Shown here: positions 1 to 8,290 of the stretch, in pieces | Layout of the letters: every line of letters begins with the position of its first letter | Numbering within the stretch: the first letter of the stretch is position 1 | Made by a program: the position numbers and the translations under genes | Assembly: GCA_964468185.1 (NCBI GenBank) | Contig: CAYXTR010000004.1 | Coordinates: 124,001-188,000, forward strand | Direction: 5' to 3' | Source: JANQFV01 sp964468185 | GTDB taxonomy: Bacteria; Planctomycetota; Phycisphaerae; UBA1845; Fen-1342 | Length of the DNA: 64,000 nt | The notes under the pieces: generated by a model | Databases searched by the model: none | Told to the model about the DNA's origin: nothing | What the model saw: the letters and a program-made list of their open reading frames with translations, nothing else

Positions 1-505
1 CCCGCTCGATCCGCACAATCGCCTGCGGGCCCGCCAGCGTCCGCAGGTGCTCCCCAACCGTCAGCTCCCCGGCCGGAATCCACCCCTGCCGATCCTCCGA
101 GTACAGCGGGTGCGTATCCGTCGGCCGCAGCGGCTCGTCCTGACCCGCCAGGTAGATGTGCAGCACGTGGGCGTTGAGGTGCGTGACCGTCGTCAGCACC
201 ACTCGCCCGGGGCCCGTCTCGATCTCTGGACACGCCCCCACCGCCGTCACATACGCCGGGCCTTCCAGCCCCATCTCCGGCAGCGCGAAGTAGACCCACG
301 CACCGGCTGCGGCGGAGGTCGTCTAGTTGGATTCGGTCTCGTCGGCGAGGACCTTCACCGTTCCGGACAGCTCACCCATAGCGTGGCGCTCCGCGAGCAT
401 CATCATATCGGTCATGACGGGCCAAACCCACGGCGGCTGATACGGAGCTTTACGTACTGCCGACTGCCGTCCCGGATGGTCACCCCCGGCTTCAAGATCA
501 GTCAT
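1..505 (-). pseudogene. Hint-domain pretoxin remnant, interrupted, runs off left edge
   Basis: Read on the minus strand, one frame runs from about 505 to the window edge, broken once by a TAG at 323-325. After the stop it encodes a recognisable Hint (intein-like) segment: AWVYFALPEMGLEGPAYV, then GRVVLTTVTHLNAHVLHIYL, then the hallmark THPLYSEDRQGW-IPAGELTVGEHL. This matches the T-x-x-HPFW-x-E-x-R-x-W-x-PAGEL-x-x-GE pattern of planctomycete pretoxin Hint domains. The C-terminal half of the domain and any toxin tip would lie beyond base 1. The part before the stop (505-326) has no recognisable domain but keeps the same frame. It lies just after the immunity gene at 524-1180, so it looks like the next, degraded toxin module of the same locus. 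Domain call fairly sure; its pseudogene status rests on the single stop. Confidence 0.6.
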
Positions 506-523
506 GCTAATACGAATACTCCG

Positions 524-1180
524 TCAGTCCTCTTCCAATTCCCAAGGGTAAGCGTCTTTCGAATACTCATCTGCGGGGATGAGCAGACCACCGTTGATGC
601 CATATTCGGTGCGCCACTCCGCGTATCTCTGTGACGTCAGGTACTTGCCAGGCAAGCCGCGCGCAATAAACAGGTCCTCACCCGACCAGCTACCAGGTTC
701 CAGGGCAACGCGCGCGAACCGTTTGATGAAAGCGCTGCGGCATCTTTCACATGAATACGGCTCCATTGCCCCAACTTGGGACGCCTCGAAGTCGAGCAGA
801 GCATCACTTAAGCGGACCTGACCGGCGTAGTACTTCGGCGGCGGCATCGGTGGTTTTGCCCCGTCAAACCGCTTAACGCGTACGATCTCTACCTCTCCCA
901 GGATATCGAGCCCACTCAACCGGGCGCGTTCGTACGCTTCTACGAATGTCCTGGACAGCAGCAGCTCGTCTCCACCGAAGGCTACGTCGGCCCAAGTATC
1001 CGACCATGCCTCGAGTTGCACGCGATACGGTGGCAACCAGGGCATTCCCCTGAGGTACGCGCCGCACGCCGGACACTGCGGTGCTGAGCCCGCATTGTCA
1101 GGCGGCAACGCGAAGTAGTCCGTGATGGCAACTTCCGTTGCCATCCGCGCTCGTGGATTGATCAGGACGTAGAAGTTCAT
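524..1180 (-). CDS. double-CXXC immunity protein (SitI6/Imm11-like)
   Basis: A 218-residue protein, probably cytoplasmic. It has two CXXC pairs about 105 residues apart, CPACG at 36-40 and CERC at 144-147. This resembles the Myxococcus double-CXXCG paralogue family, members of which act as immunity proteins to contact-dependent toxins. The second pair lacks the trailing Gly (CERCR). I chose the ATG at 1180 because the following MNFYVLI is a typical family start and lies only 7 bases after the stop of the toxin module at 1188. Longer in-frame starts up to 1306 would overlap the toxin gene. The likely role is to neutralise the adjacent toxin tip. Family assignment comes from motif spacing and context. 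Confidence 0.6.
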   Translation of the reverse strand: MNFYVLINPRARMATEVAITDYFALPPDNAGSAPQCPACGAYLRGMPWLPPYRVQLEAWSDTWADVAFGGDELLLSRTFVEAYERARLSGLDILGEVEIVRVKRFDGAKPPMPPPKYYAGQVRLSDALLDFEASQVGAMEPYSCERCRSAFIKRFARVALEPGSWSGEDLFIARGLPGKYLTSQRYAEWRTEYGINGGLLIPADEYSKDAYPWELEED

Positions 1181-1187
1181 GTGGGGC

Positions 1188-1733
1188 TCAGAACCCGAGC
1201 GGAAAACGCCATCGCAAGTCATCCTCACGATATCTTCTCCGCAGCCAGTCTTCAAACTGCCGTGGCGTGGCATCGGGGTTTTCCTGCAGCCACGTGACAA
1301 CCTCATCGTCTAAGTCGCGGTGCCATTTTTGATACCCCCTGTGGGCTGCTTCATCAACGGCTTGCGTTGTGATCCTCGGGTCGCGAGGCTTGTAATGCCC
1401 CTTTGTGCCAGGGTTCTTCTGTAGTTGACGGTGCACCTTCGTTGAGACTGGATGGTGAATCTGACCTCTGGGCTTGGTCGCGCCGTGGAACCCCTTGCGA
1501 CCTATTCCGCGTCCCCCCAACAGGCCAATGATGGTCCGGCCGCCGGTGATGTACGCCGCATCGATCCCGAGTTGATCGCCGCCCCAGTACAGCAGCTCGT
1601 CCAGCGCTATTCCCGCCACCAGCCGGCTGACGGCCACCGCGCACGAAGCGGCATTGTGGCTCAGCACCCCGCTCGGACCCGCGTAGAAGCAGTGGTCCGT
1701 GTCAACTTTGAGGTTGGATCGGCCAGCGCGCTT
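1188..1733 (-). CDS. orphan toxin module: Hint C-terminus plus nuclease-like tip
   Basis: The frame is open from a TAG at 1734-1736, and its first possible start is a GTG at 1667. The first 25 residues, including DHCFYAGPSGVLSHNAASC, match the C-terminal block of a Hint domain: H-x-F/Y-x-G-x-x-GVL-x-HN at the autoproteolysis junction, followed closely by Cys. The roughly 150-residue tip after it contains GRKGFHGATKPRGQIHHPVS and KVHRQLQKN. It ends in a helical region with WHRDLDDEVVTWLQENPDAT. HHP followed by an HRQL helix resembles HNH-type toxins of Myxococcus-like systems, but the exact nuclease family is not certain. There is no upstream RHS or secretion region: the frame begins only 27 bases from the stop of the GH65 gene. 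This is therefore a displaced (orphan) C-terminal module with its immunity gene directly after it. Confidence 0.55.
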   Translation of the reverse strand, partial: KRAGRSNLKVDTDHCFYAGPSGVLSHNAASCAVAVSRLVAGIALDELLYWGGDQLGIDAAYITGGRTIIGLLGGRGIGRKGFHGATKPRGQIHHPVSTKVHRQLQKNPGTKGHYKPRDPRITTQAVDEAAHRGYQKWHRDLDDEVVTWLQENPDATPRQFEDWLRRRYREDDLRWRFPLGF

Positions 1734-1759
1734 CTAGCGCGCGGCGCTACGGCCGCGCG

Positions 1760-4072
1760 TCAGAACTTCAGCGTCCGCGAATCGCCGGCCTTCAGCGCCA
1801 GCGTCTCACCCGCCACGCGGACGGGGATTTCGACCTGGCGTTCACGGCCGAGCTCAAGGGTGATCTGCTCGCGCTCGATGTCAACGTGCAACGTGGCGCC
1901 GCCGACAACCAGATTGAAGCGCAACCGGCTCCACTGCGCGGGCAGCCGGGGATTGATCGACAGCCCCTCGTCGCCGATGTGTACGCCGCCGAAGCCGAAG
2001 ATCGCCGCCATCCAGGCCCCGCCCGCAGCGGTGCCGTGCAGGCCGGCGTACGTATCGCGGCGACCCGTCAGGCTCTCATCGAGGTCTTCGCCACAGGTGA
2101 TGACAAAGCCCTTGTAGGCTTCCTCCAGGTTGCCAACGTCGGCCGACATCAGCGAGTTGATGACAAAGCTCATCGACGAGAAGTTCATGCTCTTCTCGTA
2201 GTAGAAGTCGTAGTTGGCCCGCTTCACGTCCGCCGGAAACGCGTCGGGCAGCAGGGCCATGGCCATGAGCACGTCGGGCTGGTTGAGGGCCTGGTACGGG
2301 AACACCGTGACGAACCACACCTTGCGGTCTTCGAGCAGCGACGACGGAATAGGTTTGAGCTTGTAGAAACCCTCGCATTGCTCGTAGACCTTCGTTTGCG
2401 GGTCGAACAGCAGCGCGAGCCGGTCCGCGACGCCGGACCACTGCTGCGGCTCGTCTTCCCTGATCGCGAGTCGCCGGACGGCGGCGGCGTGGGCGGCGGG
2501 GTCGTGTTGCCTGAGGTGTGCCAGCATTTCGGCGGCCCAGCGCAGATTCTGGATCGCCATGACGTTGGTGTAGAAGTTGTTCGTGCTTTCGCAGTGGCCT
2601 TCGTCCGGGCCGGCGACGTCGACGAGGTCGTAGCGGTCGCGGTGCTTGTCGTGACGGGCGCGGGAGGCATAGAAGCGGGCGGTTTCGACGAGGACGTCGA
2701 TGCCGCGCTCGGCGAGGTACGTCTCATCGCCGGTGGCATGGTAGTACTGCATCAGGGCGAAGGCGACGTCGGCGTTGATGTGGATGTTCGTGTGCGTGAA
2801 GCGCCACCAGCGGCCGAGGCACTCTTCGCCATAGGGGCCCGACTGCCAGGCGAACTTCGCGCCGCGATAGCCGAGGTTACGGGCGATTTCGCGACCGTGG
2901 CGCAGACCTTCGTAGCGGAAGTTGAGGCACGTGCGGGCGAGCTCGGGCTGCGTGAACGTGTAGAACGGGAGGATATACGTGTCGGTGTCGTAGAACGTGT
3001 TCCCCTGGTAATACTCGCCCGTGAGCAGCTTGACCGGGACGCTGAGCTTGTCGGTATAGCGCGGCCCGGCTTGCAGCAGATGAAACAGGCAGAAGCGCAG
3101 GCCGAGCTGCGCGGGATCGTCACCTTCGATCTGCACGTCGGAGCGCTGCCAGAGTGCTTCCCACGCGGCCCGCTGCTGGTCCAGCGCACCGTCGAAGCCC
3201 AGTTCAACGGCCGCATCGAGTTCGGCCGGCGGGTTGATCACGACGCCATGGCGGATGTCTTCGGATGTGCTGATGACAATGCAATGTTCGAGCTCGATGG
3301 TCTGTTCATGCTCGGCGTTGAATGTGAAGCGCGTGTAGACATTGTCATGCTCGGCGACGCCGGCGGGGTCCCCAGCAAGTTGGCCGGAGCGGACACTGTG
3401 CTCGACGCCAAGGCGTACCTCGTGTTCACGTGCCGGCAGAACCGCCGTCAGCCAGCACCGCGCAGCAGGCTGCGCGAAGTGCTCGGTCACACGGTACTGG
3501 CGTTCGCCGGTAGTGTTGGAGAATGTCTCGCCACTGATGCCGCTGTGCACGCGAATGGGGGCGTCATGGTCGAGCGGCGTGATCCGGTAACGGGCGTAGA
3601 TGCGGTGCGCGTGTCGCAGCGGGGCGAAGCGCTCCATTTCAAGGCGGGTTGTGTGGCCGGCACCATCGCAGAAGTCAAAGCCGTAGCGATACACGCCGGT
3701 CTTGAGGTCGAGGACCTGCTCGAAGTTGCTCACCTCACCGCGCGTGAGCGAGATCTCGCGGTCGGCGACGAAAACCCGGATCAGTAGCGGATTGGGCAGG
3801 TTCGCCACCGCGGGGCTCTTGCCGGCGGTGTCAAAGTAGCGCGCGTCGAGGTACCGGCGTTCCTCGTTCGACGCCCGGATCTGGCTGAACATATCCAGCT
3901 CGTCGTAGACGCCGTTGACGAGGGTGACGGGGGCATAGCCGGCGCGGTCCTCGGCCAGATTGCCTTTGAGCCCGAGGTAGCCGTTGGAAATGGTGGCGAC
4001 GCTGTTCCATTGCCCGAGGGTATGTGCGTCGTGACTGGTGTTGATGACGGTCCAGGTATCGAGTTCAGCCAT
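1760..4072 (-). CDS. GH65 disaccharide phosphorylase
   Basis: A 770-residue glycoside hydrolase family 65 protein of the usual length. These inverting enzymes split an alpha-linked glucosyl disaccharide (maltose, trehalose, kojibiose, nigerose) with phosphate, giving beta-glucose 1-phosphate and glucose. Visible features are an N-terminal beta-sandwich domain, then the (alpha/alpha)6 barrel with TGEYYQGNTFYDTDTYILPF and GAKFAWQS. The catalytic acid lies in VAGPDEGHCESTNN, with Glu about residue 491, matching the family position. A C-terminal beta-sheet segment follows. The ATG at 4072 has a purine-rich AAGGA upstream. The gene follows the large HAD gene by 54 bases on the same strand, and a beta-phosphoglucomutase is divergent nearby, which fits a phosphorolysis pathway. 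The substrate cannot be read from sequence. Confidence 0.9.
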   Translation of the reverse strand: MAELDTWTVINTSHDAHTLGQWNSVATISNGYLGLKGNLAEDRAGYAPVTLVNGVYDELDMFSQIRASNEERRYLDARYFDTAGKSPAVANLPNPLLIRVFVADREISLTRGEVSNFEQVLDLKTGVYRYGFDFCDGAGHTTRLEMERFAPLRHAHRIYARYRITPLDHDAPIRVHSGISGETFSNTTGERQYRVTEHFAQPAARCWLTAVLPAREHEVRLGVEHSVRSGQLAGDPAGVAEHDNVYTRFTFNAEHEQTIELEHCIVISTSEDIRHGVVINPPAELDAAVELGFDGALDQQRAAWEALWQRSDVQIEGDDPAQLGLRFCLFHLLQAGPRYTDKLSVPVKLLTGEYYQGNTFYDTDTYILPFYTFTQPELARTCLNFRYEGLRHGREIARNLGYRGAKFAWQSGPYGEECLGRWWRFTHTNIHINADVAFALMQYYHATGDETYLAERGIDVLVETARFYASRARHDKHRDRYDLVDVAGPDEGHCESTNNFYTNVMAIQNLRWAAEMLAHLRQHDPAAHAAAVRRLAIREDEPQQWSGVADRLALLFDPQTKVYEQCEGFYKLKPIPSSLLEDRKVWFVTVFPYQALNQPDVLMAMALLPDAFPADVKRANYDFYYEKSMNFSSMSFVINSLMSADVGNLEEAYKGFVITCGEDLDESLTGRRDTYAGLHGTAAGGAWMAAIFGFGGVHIGDEGLSINPRLPAQWSRLRFNLVVGGATLHVDIEREQITLELGRERQVEIPVRVAGETLALKAGDSRTLKF

Positions 4073-4126
4073 GGCGGCGGTCCTTCGTTTGCTTCGCGGA
4101 CGGCGTCCGACCAGGGACGCCGGGCG

Positions 4127-5524
4127 CTACATCGGCCTCAAGAGGAGGTTATGTACAAGAACCAGCTCCGGCAGGCCACCGCGGACAACTTTGGTGGCGG
4201 CGGTGTAGTCCTGGCGGCTGGTGTCGCGATTGGGCAGGGCAACGGCACAGCCCACACCTGCGGCACGTAGCGAGATGATGCCGGGTTCAGTGTCTTCCAG
4301 GCCAATGCAATAGGGGTAATCCGTTTTCGGGACTGACATCTGGAACAGGGCGAGGGCGTACAAATCACGGTGAGGCTTCAGCCGCGCCTCCCACGTATCG
4401 GTCGCACAGACAAAGCCGTCGAACACGGCGCGGTAGTCGGCGAGGTTCTCGGCCAGGCGGTCCTTCACTTCCCCCGGCACGGGCCAGTCCTGCACCCGCT
4501 GCGCCATCACGCGGATGACCTCCTTCATGCATGCGTGCGTTTCGTAGGCGATCGACGCCGTGACGAGCGACAGCCGGGCGGGTTGCTGGCGAAACTGCTC
4601 CGCCAGCTTCCGCAAGCGCGGACGCGCCGCATCCAGTTCGGCGGCCGTGTGGCCGAGTTCAGGCTGCGCCAACAGATGATCGCGCAGCGGCTCGTACAAG
4701 TCGTCGATTTCCGGCCCGAGCCAGCCCTTGATGAGCGGGATAAACACGTCGTAGCCGGGCATCGGCTCGACCAGGTGCGTTCCACCTTCGCCAAGCAGTT
4801 CGCGCGCCAGGACTTCGCCCCGGCCGAGTTCGAGCTCCCGCAGGATCGAGTGATAGCGCATGTAGTAAATATCGAGCGCAGCGGCCGTGCGCTCGCTGCC
4901 CTGTCCGGGCTGAAACGCGGGGCCGTAACGATCGACCAGCGGCGTGGCCTGCTGCGCCACCGTTTCGGCGGTGACCGTGTCGCCCTGGATTAACGTCTCA
5001 AAGTCGGGGTCGCGCAGGAGGCCCGCGAGGCCACAGTTGCGGGCATTCTGCGTGACGTCCCGGCGACGCTGCGCATCGGTCATGCACGCGAGCGTCCAGA
5101 CGACAGCCTCGACAAACGCCCGGGGGAACGCGGCGTGGTCGAGCCGATCGCCGTAACGCTGGAGCAGAAACTCCGTGTGCCGAAAGTTGCTGTTGCCGAT
5201 GACGTGCGGATAGTCCGCGTGTTCGTCGAGCCCGGGCCACTCGTCGGGTGCCATGCGGCCGGTGAAGCGGCGAACCATGTATTCGAGCGAGTGCAGCGCG
5301 AGCGGTTCAGTCGTCGTACTCGTGCCGTCCATATCGACGGCGAACGCAGCGATGCGGTCGAGCGGCAGCTCGGTGCGCGGCGCCAATGGATAGAGCTCGA
5401 ACGGCGACTGGATGTAGTCGAGGTTGCGGACCTGAGCGAGCTCGGTGACGCCGAGCTGCTTACAGAGCGCGCGGAGTTCTTCGGCCGCCTGGTCGGGGGT
5501 CAGGTAGTGAGCGAGTCGGTCCAT
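4127..5524 (-). CDS. large HAD-superfamily protein next to GH65
   Basis: 465 residues. HAD motif I is AVDMDGTSTTTEPL (Asp64, Asp66). A distant motif IV/C-terminal segment, YCIGLEDTEPGIISLRAAGV, resembles the end of beta-phosphoglucomutase-like enzymes, with motif II-like SLVTASIAYE in between. About 250 residues separate motif I from motif II, far more than in ordinary beta-PGM (about 220 residues in total), so the cap is greatly enlarged. It is upstream of and probably co-transcribed with the GH65 phosphorylase. A role as a sugar-phosphate phosphatase or mutase in the same pathway is inference. Motif I has DxDGT (as in many phosphatases) rather than the DxDGV of the true beta-PGM next door. 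Confidence 0.65.
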   Translation of the reverse strand: MDRLAHYLTPDQAAEELRALCKQLGVTELAQVRNLDYIQSPFELYPLAPRTELPLDRIAAFAVDMDGTSTTTEPLALHSLEYMVRRFTGRMAPDEWPGLDEHADYPHVIGNSNFRHTEFLLQRYGDRLDHAAFPRAFVEAVVWTLACMTDAQRRRDVTQNARNCGLAGLLRDPDFETLIQGDTVTAETVAQQATPLVDRYGPAFQPGQGSERTAAALDIYYMRYHSILRELELGRGEVLARELLGEGGTHLVEPMPGYDVFIPLIKGWLGPEIDDLYEPLRDHLLAQPELGHTAAELDAARPRLRKLAEQFRQQPARLSLVTASIAYETHACMKEVIRVMAQRVQDWPVPGEVKDRLAENLADYRAVFDGFVCATDTWEARLKPHRDLYALALFQMSVPKTDYPYCIGLEDTEPGIISLRAAGVGCAVALPNRDTSRQDYTAATKVVRGGLPELVLVHNLLLRPM

Positions 5525-5720
5525 CCGGGCGATACCCTCATCAGCAAGAAAACCGTTTCATCCTCCGGCCAAACACCGAATTCACGACGCAGGCCCTTTA
5601 GTCTGCCCGCCGGCGGCCCGGCTGGCAACCCGGCGATGCACAGATTAACCTGCCACGGCCCAGGCGAACATCCGCGGGCGCAACCGCGCCGCGAAATCGT
5701 GGGCATGGAGGAAGAACCCG

Positions 5721-6374
5721 ATGATTGAAGGCGTCATATTCGATCTCGACGGCGTGCTCGTCACGACGGACGAACTGCACTACCAGGCGTGGAAACGCAT
5801 GGCCGATAATGAGGGGATTCCGTTCGATCGGGACGTGAATGAGCGCCTCCGTGGCGTCAGCCGGATGGATAGCCTGGAAATCATCCTGGAACGGGCCACG
5901 CGCGAGTACACCGAGGACGAGAAGCTGACGCTGGCCACCAGCAAGAATGAGCAGTATCGCGAGTTGCTGCATCAACTTACGCCGGCGGATCTCCTGCCAG
6001 GGGCGCTAGAGCGGGTCCAGGAACTGCGCGCCCGCGGCATCAAGACCGCGATTGGCTCATCCAGCCGAAACACGCCGCTGATCATGGAGCGGCTGGGGCT
6101 GGGACCGCACTTTGATGCAGTGGCCGACGGCAACGACATCAGCCGGTCGAAGCCGGACCCGGAGGTGTTTCTGGTTGCGGCAAAGCGGCTGGGGCTCACT
6201 CCTGCGGTCTGTCTGGTGATTGAGGACGCGCAAGCTGGGATCGAAGCAGGTCGGCGGGCGGGGATGAAGGTGTTCGGCATCGGAACACCTGAGAAGCTGC
6301 CGGGTGTGCGGCATCTGGCGACCGGGCTGGATGGTGTCACGACAGATGAGTTGCTGGCGGTGGATGAGTCGTAG
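5721..6374 (+). CDS. pgmB: beta-phosphoglucomutase
   Basis: 217 residues, the normal length for beta-PGM. It converts beta-glucose 1-phosphate to glucose 6-phosphate through an aspartyl-phosphate. Motif I is VIFDLDGVL with Asp8 and Asp10, the nucleophile and acid/base positions of the family. The cap has RLRGVSRMDSLEIIL, motif II is IGSSSRN, the conserved Lys lies in DISRSKPDPEVFL, and motif IV is VIEDAQAGIEA. A clear GGAGGAAG ribosome site (5707-5714) sits 6 bases before the ATG. It is transcribed away from the GH65/HAD pair, and its product removes the sugar phosphate made by GH65. It ends 6 bases before the convergent plsC. Confidence 0.9.
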   Translation: MIEGVIFDLDGVLVTTDELHYQAWKRMADNEGIPFDRDVNERLRGVSRMDSLEIILERATREYTEDEKLTLATSKNEQYRELLHQLTPADLLPGALERVQELRARGIKTAIGSSSRNTPLIMERLGLGPHFDAVADGNDISRSKPDPEVFLVAAKRLGLTPAVCLVIEDAQAGIEAGRRAGMKVFGIGTPEKLPGVRHLATGLDGVTTDELLAVDES

Positions 6375-6380
6375 CAGTGT

Positions 6381-7118
6381 TCAGGACCTGGCGACGCCGG
6401 CAGCACTTGTGCCAGATTCCGCCAGCAGGGGGTGATTCTGAAACTTCTGCTGCATGGCGAGGATGCGGTCGCGGACGATCCCGATGCAGGCGTCGTCGCT
6501 GAGGTCCTTGTGCAGGTGGGGGTAGAGCGGGCGATCATAGGCCACGATGATCGGGTGCGGGCGCATGAGCTTCGATTGGCGCGGCCAGGCTTCGTACGCG
6601 CCCAGGATGACTGTCGGGACCATGGGAACGCGGGCTTTGCGGGCGACGAGTGCCGTGCCGCCCCGCATCGGGCCGATGGTGCCATCCCAAGTGCGGGTAC
6701 CCTCAGGAAACGCGGCGACGACGCGGCCATTGCGCAAGCGTTGCAGCAATCCACGAATCGCCCGCATGTCGGCGGCCCCGCGGCGGACAGGAAAGGCGTC
6801 GAAGTACTCGATGATGCGGCGAAACGCCGGCTGGGTGAAAAGGCTGTCGCGGGCCATGTAGCTACATTCCCGCGGGACGGCAAGTGTCGCGAGGATGGGG
6901 TCAAAAAAGCTCTGGTGGTTGGCAACCAGTAGTACACCCCCGGCGCGTGGAATATGCTGAACGCCGAAGGCCCGCCCGCGAAACGCGGTGGCGTAGATGA
7001 TCTGGGCGATGTAGCGGCAGGTGCGATACCCCGGACGCATGGCGGGCGATTCGGCCCGGGGCTCGCTGGCGGTGCCGGCAATCGGTCGCGTCGGCCTGGA
7101 GACGGCGGCAGACATCAC
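6381..7118 (-). CDS. plsC: 1-acyl-sn-glycerol-3-phosphate acyltransferase
   Basis: A 245-residue membrane-associated acyltransferase for the second acylation in phosphatidic acid synthesis. The family motif NHQSFFDPIL (HX4D form) is present, with the substrate-binding block FPEGTRTWDGTIGPMRGG and a third region VPMVPTVILGAYEAW. The N-terminal 30 residues are low-complexity and precede a hydrophobic segment. The start overlaps the stop of cmk by four bases (ATGA at 7115-7118), so the two are translationally coupled. The cmk-plsC pair is a common arrangement in bacteria. Confidence 0.9.
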   Translation of the reverse strand: MMSAAVSRPTRPIAGTASEPRAESPAMRPGYRTCRYIAQIIYATAFRGRAFGVQHIPRAGGVLLVANHQSFFDPILATLAVPRECSYMARDSLFTQPAFRRIIEYFDAFPVRRGAADMRAIRGLLQRLRNGRVVAAFPEGTRTWDGTIGPMRGGTALVARKARVPMVPTVILGAYEAWPRQSKLMRPHPIIVAYDRPLYPHLHKDLSDDACIGIVRDRILAMQQKFQNHPLLAESGTSAAGVARS

Positions 7119-7831
7119 GAGGCGTTGACCAGGCCTGCACTGCGCAGATGCGTGATGATCGCGTCGAGCACCTCATTGAGGGGTTTGTTGGACGTGTCGA
7201 TGTTGACGGCGTCCGGCGGAACCGAGAGGGGGGCGACCGGCCGCTCTGCGTCGGTTCGATCGCGCTCGGCGAGGTTATCGAGCACTTCTTCGAACGTGAC
7301 ATCTTCGCCATCGGCGCGCAGGTCATGAAGGCGACGTTCAGCGCGGGTGCGCAAATCGGCTGCGAGGAAGAATTTCATGTCGGCATCGGGGAAGGCAGCG
7401 GTCCCCTGATCGCGGCCTTCGGTGACGAGAGAGCCGAGACGTTCGGCGATCGCACGCTGCTTTTCAATCAGCACCTGTCGCACGCCGGGGGAACCGGCGA
7501 TATAGCGGGTCCGATCGTTGACGCGCATCGAACGGATGGCTTCGGTAACGTCGCGGCCGGCCCAGGTGACCCGCATGTGTGTCGGGCCGGGATCAAGCTC
7601 ATAGTCGTCACGCCGGGCCAGTGCGGTGAGGGCCACCTCGTCGTCGAGCGCTGTGCCGGTCTCGAGGGCGGCGAGCGTGACGACGCGATACATGGCGCCG
7701 GTATCTAGGTAGGGAATGCCGAGCCGGGCCGCCAGTTTGCGGGCCGTCGTACTCTTGCCTGATCCGGCTGGTCCGTCGATGGTAATAATCACGATTTGGC
7801 TGCGCTCACTTCGTACGTTACGCTTTATCAC
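7115..7831 (-). CDS. cmk: cytidylate kinase
   Basis: 238 residues, the usual length. It phosphorylates CMP/dCMP with ATP in the cytosol. The P-loop is TIDGPAGSGKSTTARKLA at about 17-34. LDTGAMYRVVTL and VTEGRDQGTAAFPDAD follow; most cmk have EGRDIGT here, so Ile to Gln is a small oddity. The lid segment is RAERRLHDLR. The start is a GTG at 7831 without a good ribosome site, and a second GTG lies about 14 codons further in, just before the P-loop strand, so the true start is uncertain. It overlaps plsC downstream. Confidence 0.9.
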   Translation of the reverse strand: MIKRNVRSERSQIVIITIDGPAGSGKSTTARKLAARLGIPYLDTGAMYRVVTLAALETGTALDDEVALTALARRDDYELDPGPTHMRVTWAGRDVTEAIRSMRVNDRTRYIAGSPGVRQVLIEKQRAIAERLGSLVTEGRDQGTAAFPDADMKFFLAADLRTRAERRLHDLRADGEDVTFEEVLDNLAERDRTDAERPVAPLSVPPDAVNIDTSNKPLNEVLDAIITHLRSAGLVNAS

Positions 7832-7960
7832 GCTCGGGGGGCAGATTATACGGCGTGAGGCGCGGGTTTCCCAGCCAGTTCGGCTGGCCGGCCCCTGGGT
7901 CGTAGCGAAGAGATGCGTGCACGTCGTCGCGGTCCGTTTCTACAGCGGGAGTCGTAGCCG

Positions 7961-8281
7961 ATGAGTCGTCCATTAACGATTATGGTTGACCTGGACGGAG
8001 TAATATGTACGGAGGAGCAGTTCTTCGACCGTCCACTGGCCAGGCCGATCGACGGGGCGCGCGAGGCGCTCAAGCGGCTGCGGGCGGAGGGCCATACAGT
8101 CATCATCTATACAGCACGGGGCTGGGGGGAGATGCGCGTGACACAGCGCTGGCTGGAGGATCATGGGATCGAATATGACGGCCTGCACATGGGCAAGCCG
8201 ATTGCAAACGTGTGGATCGACGATCGGGCAATCGGTTTCAAGAACTGGCCGGATACGTTGGACGAACTCGGTCTGAGCTGA
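7961..8281 (+). CDS. small capless HAD phosphatase
   Basis: 106 residues. Motif I is IMVDLDGVICTEEQ, motif II is VIIYTARGWGEM, and the C-terminal Asp pair lies in ANVWIDDRAIGFKNW. This is the layout of short capless HAD proteins often annotated as capsule-biosynthesis phosphatases or nucleotidase-like. The conserved TARG after motif II and DDRA before the end support that group. It begins the plus-strand run that continues 9 bases later with fmt. The substrate is unknown. Confidence 0.75.
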   Translation: MSRPLTIMVDLDGVICTEEQFFDRPLARPIDGAREALKRLRAEGHTVIIYTARGWGEMRVTQRWLEDHGIEYDGLHMGKPIANVWIDDRAIGFKNWPDTLDELGLS

Positions 8282-8290
8282 GACGGCAGC

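Noticed and set aside
1886..3787. A 633-codon plus-strand open frame opposite the GH65 gene
   Set aside because: It is antisense to a protein with full family motifs; its translation is Val/Glu/Arg-rich shadow sequence typical of high-GC complements.
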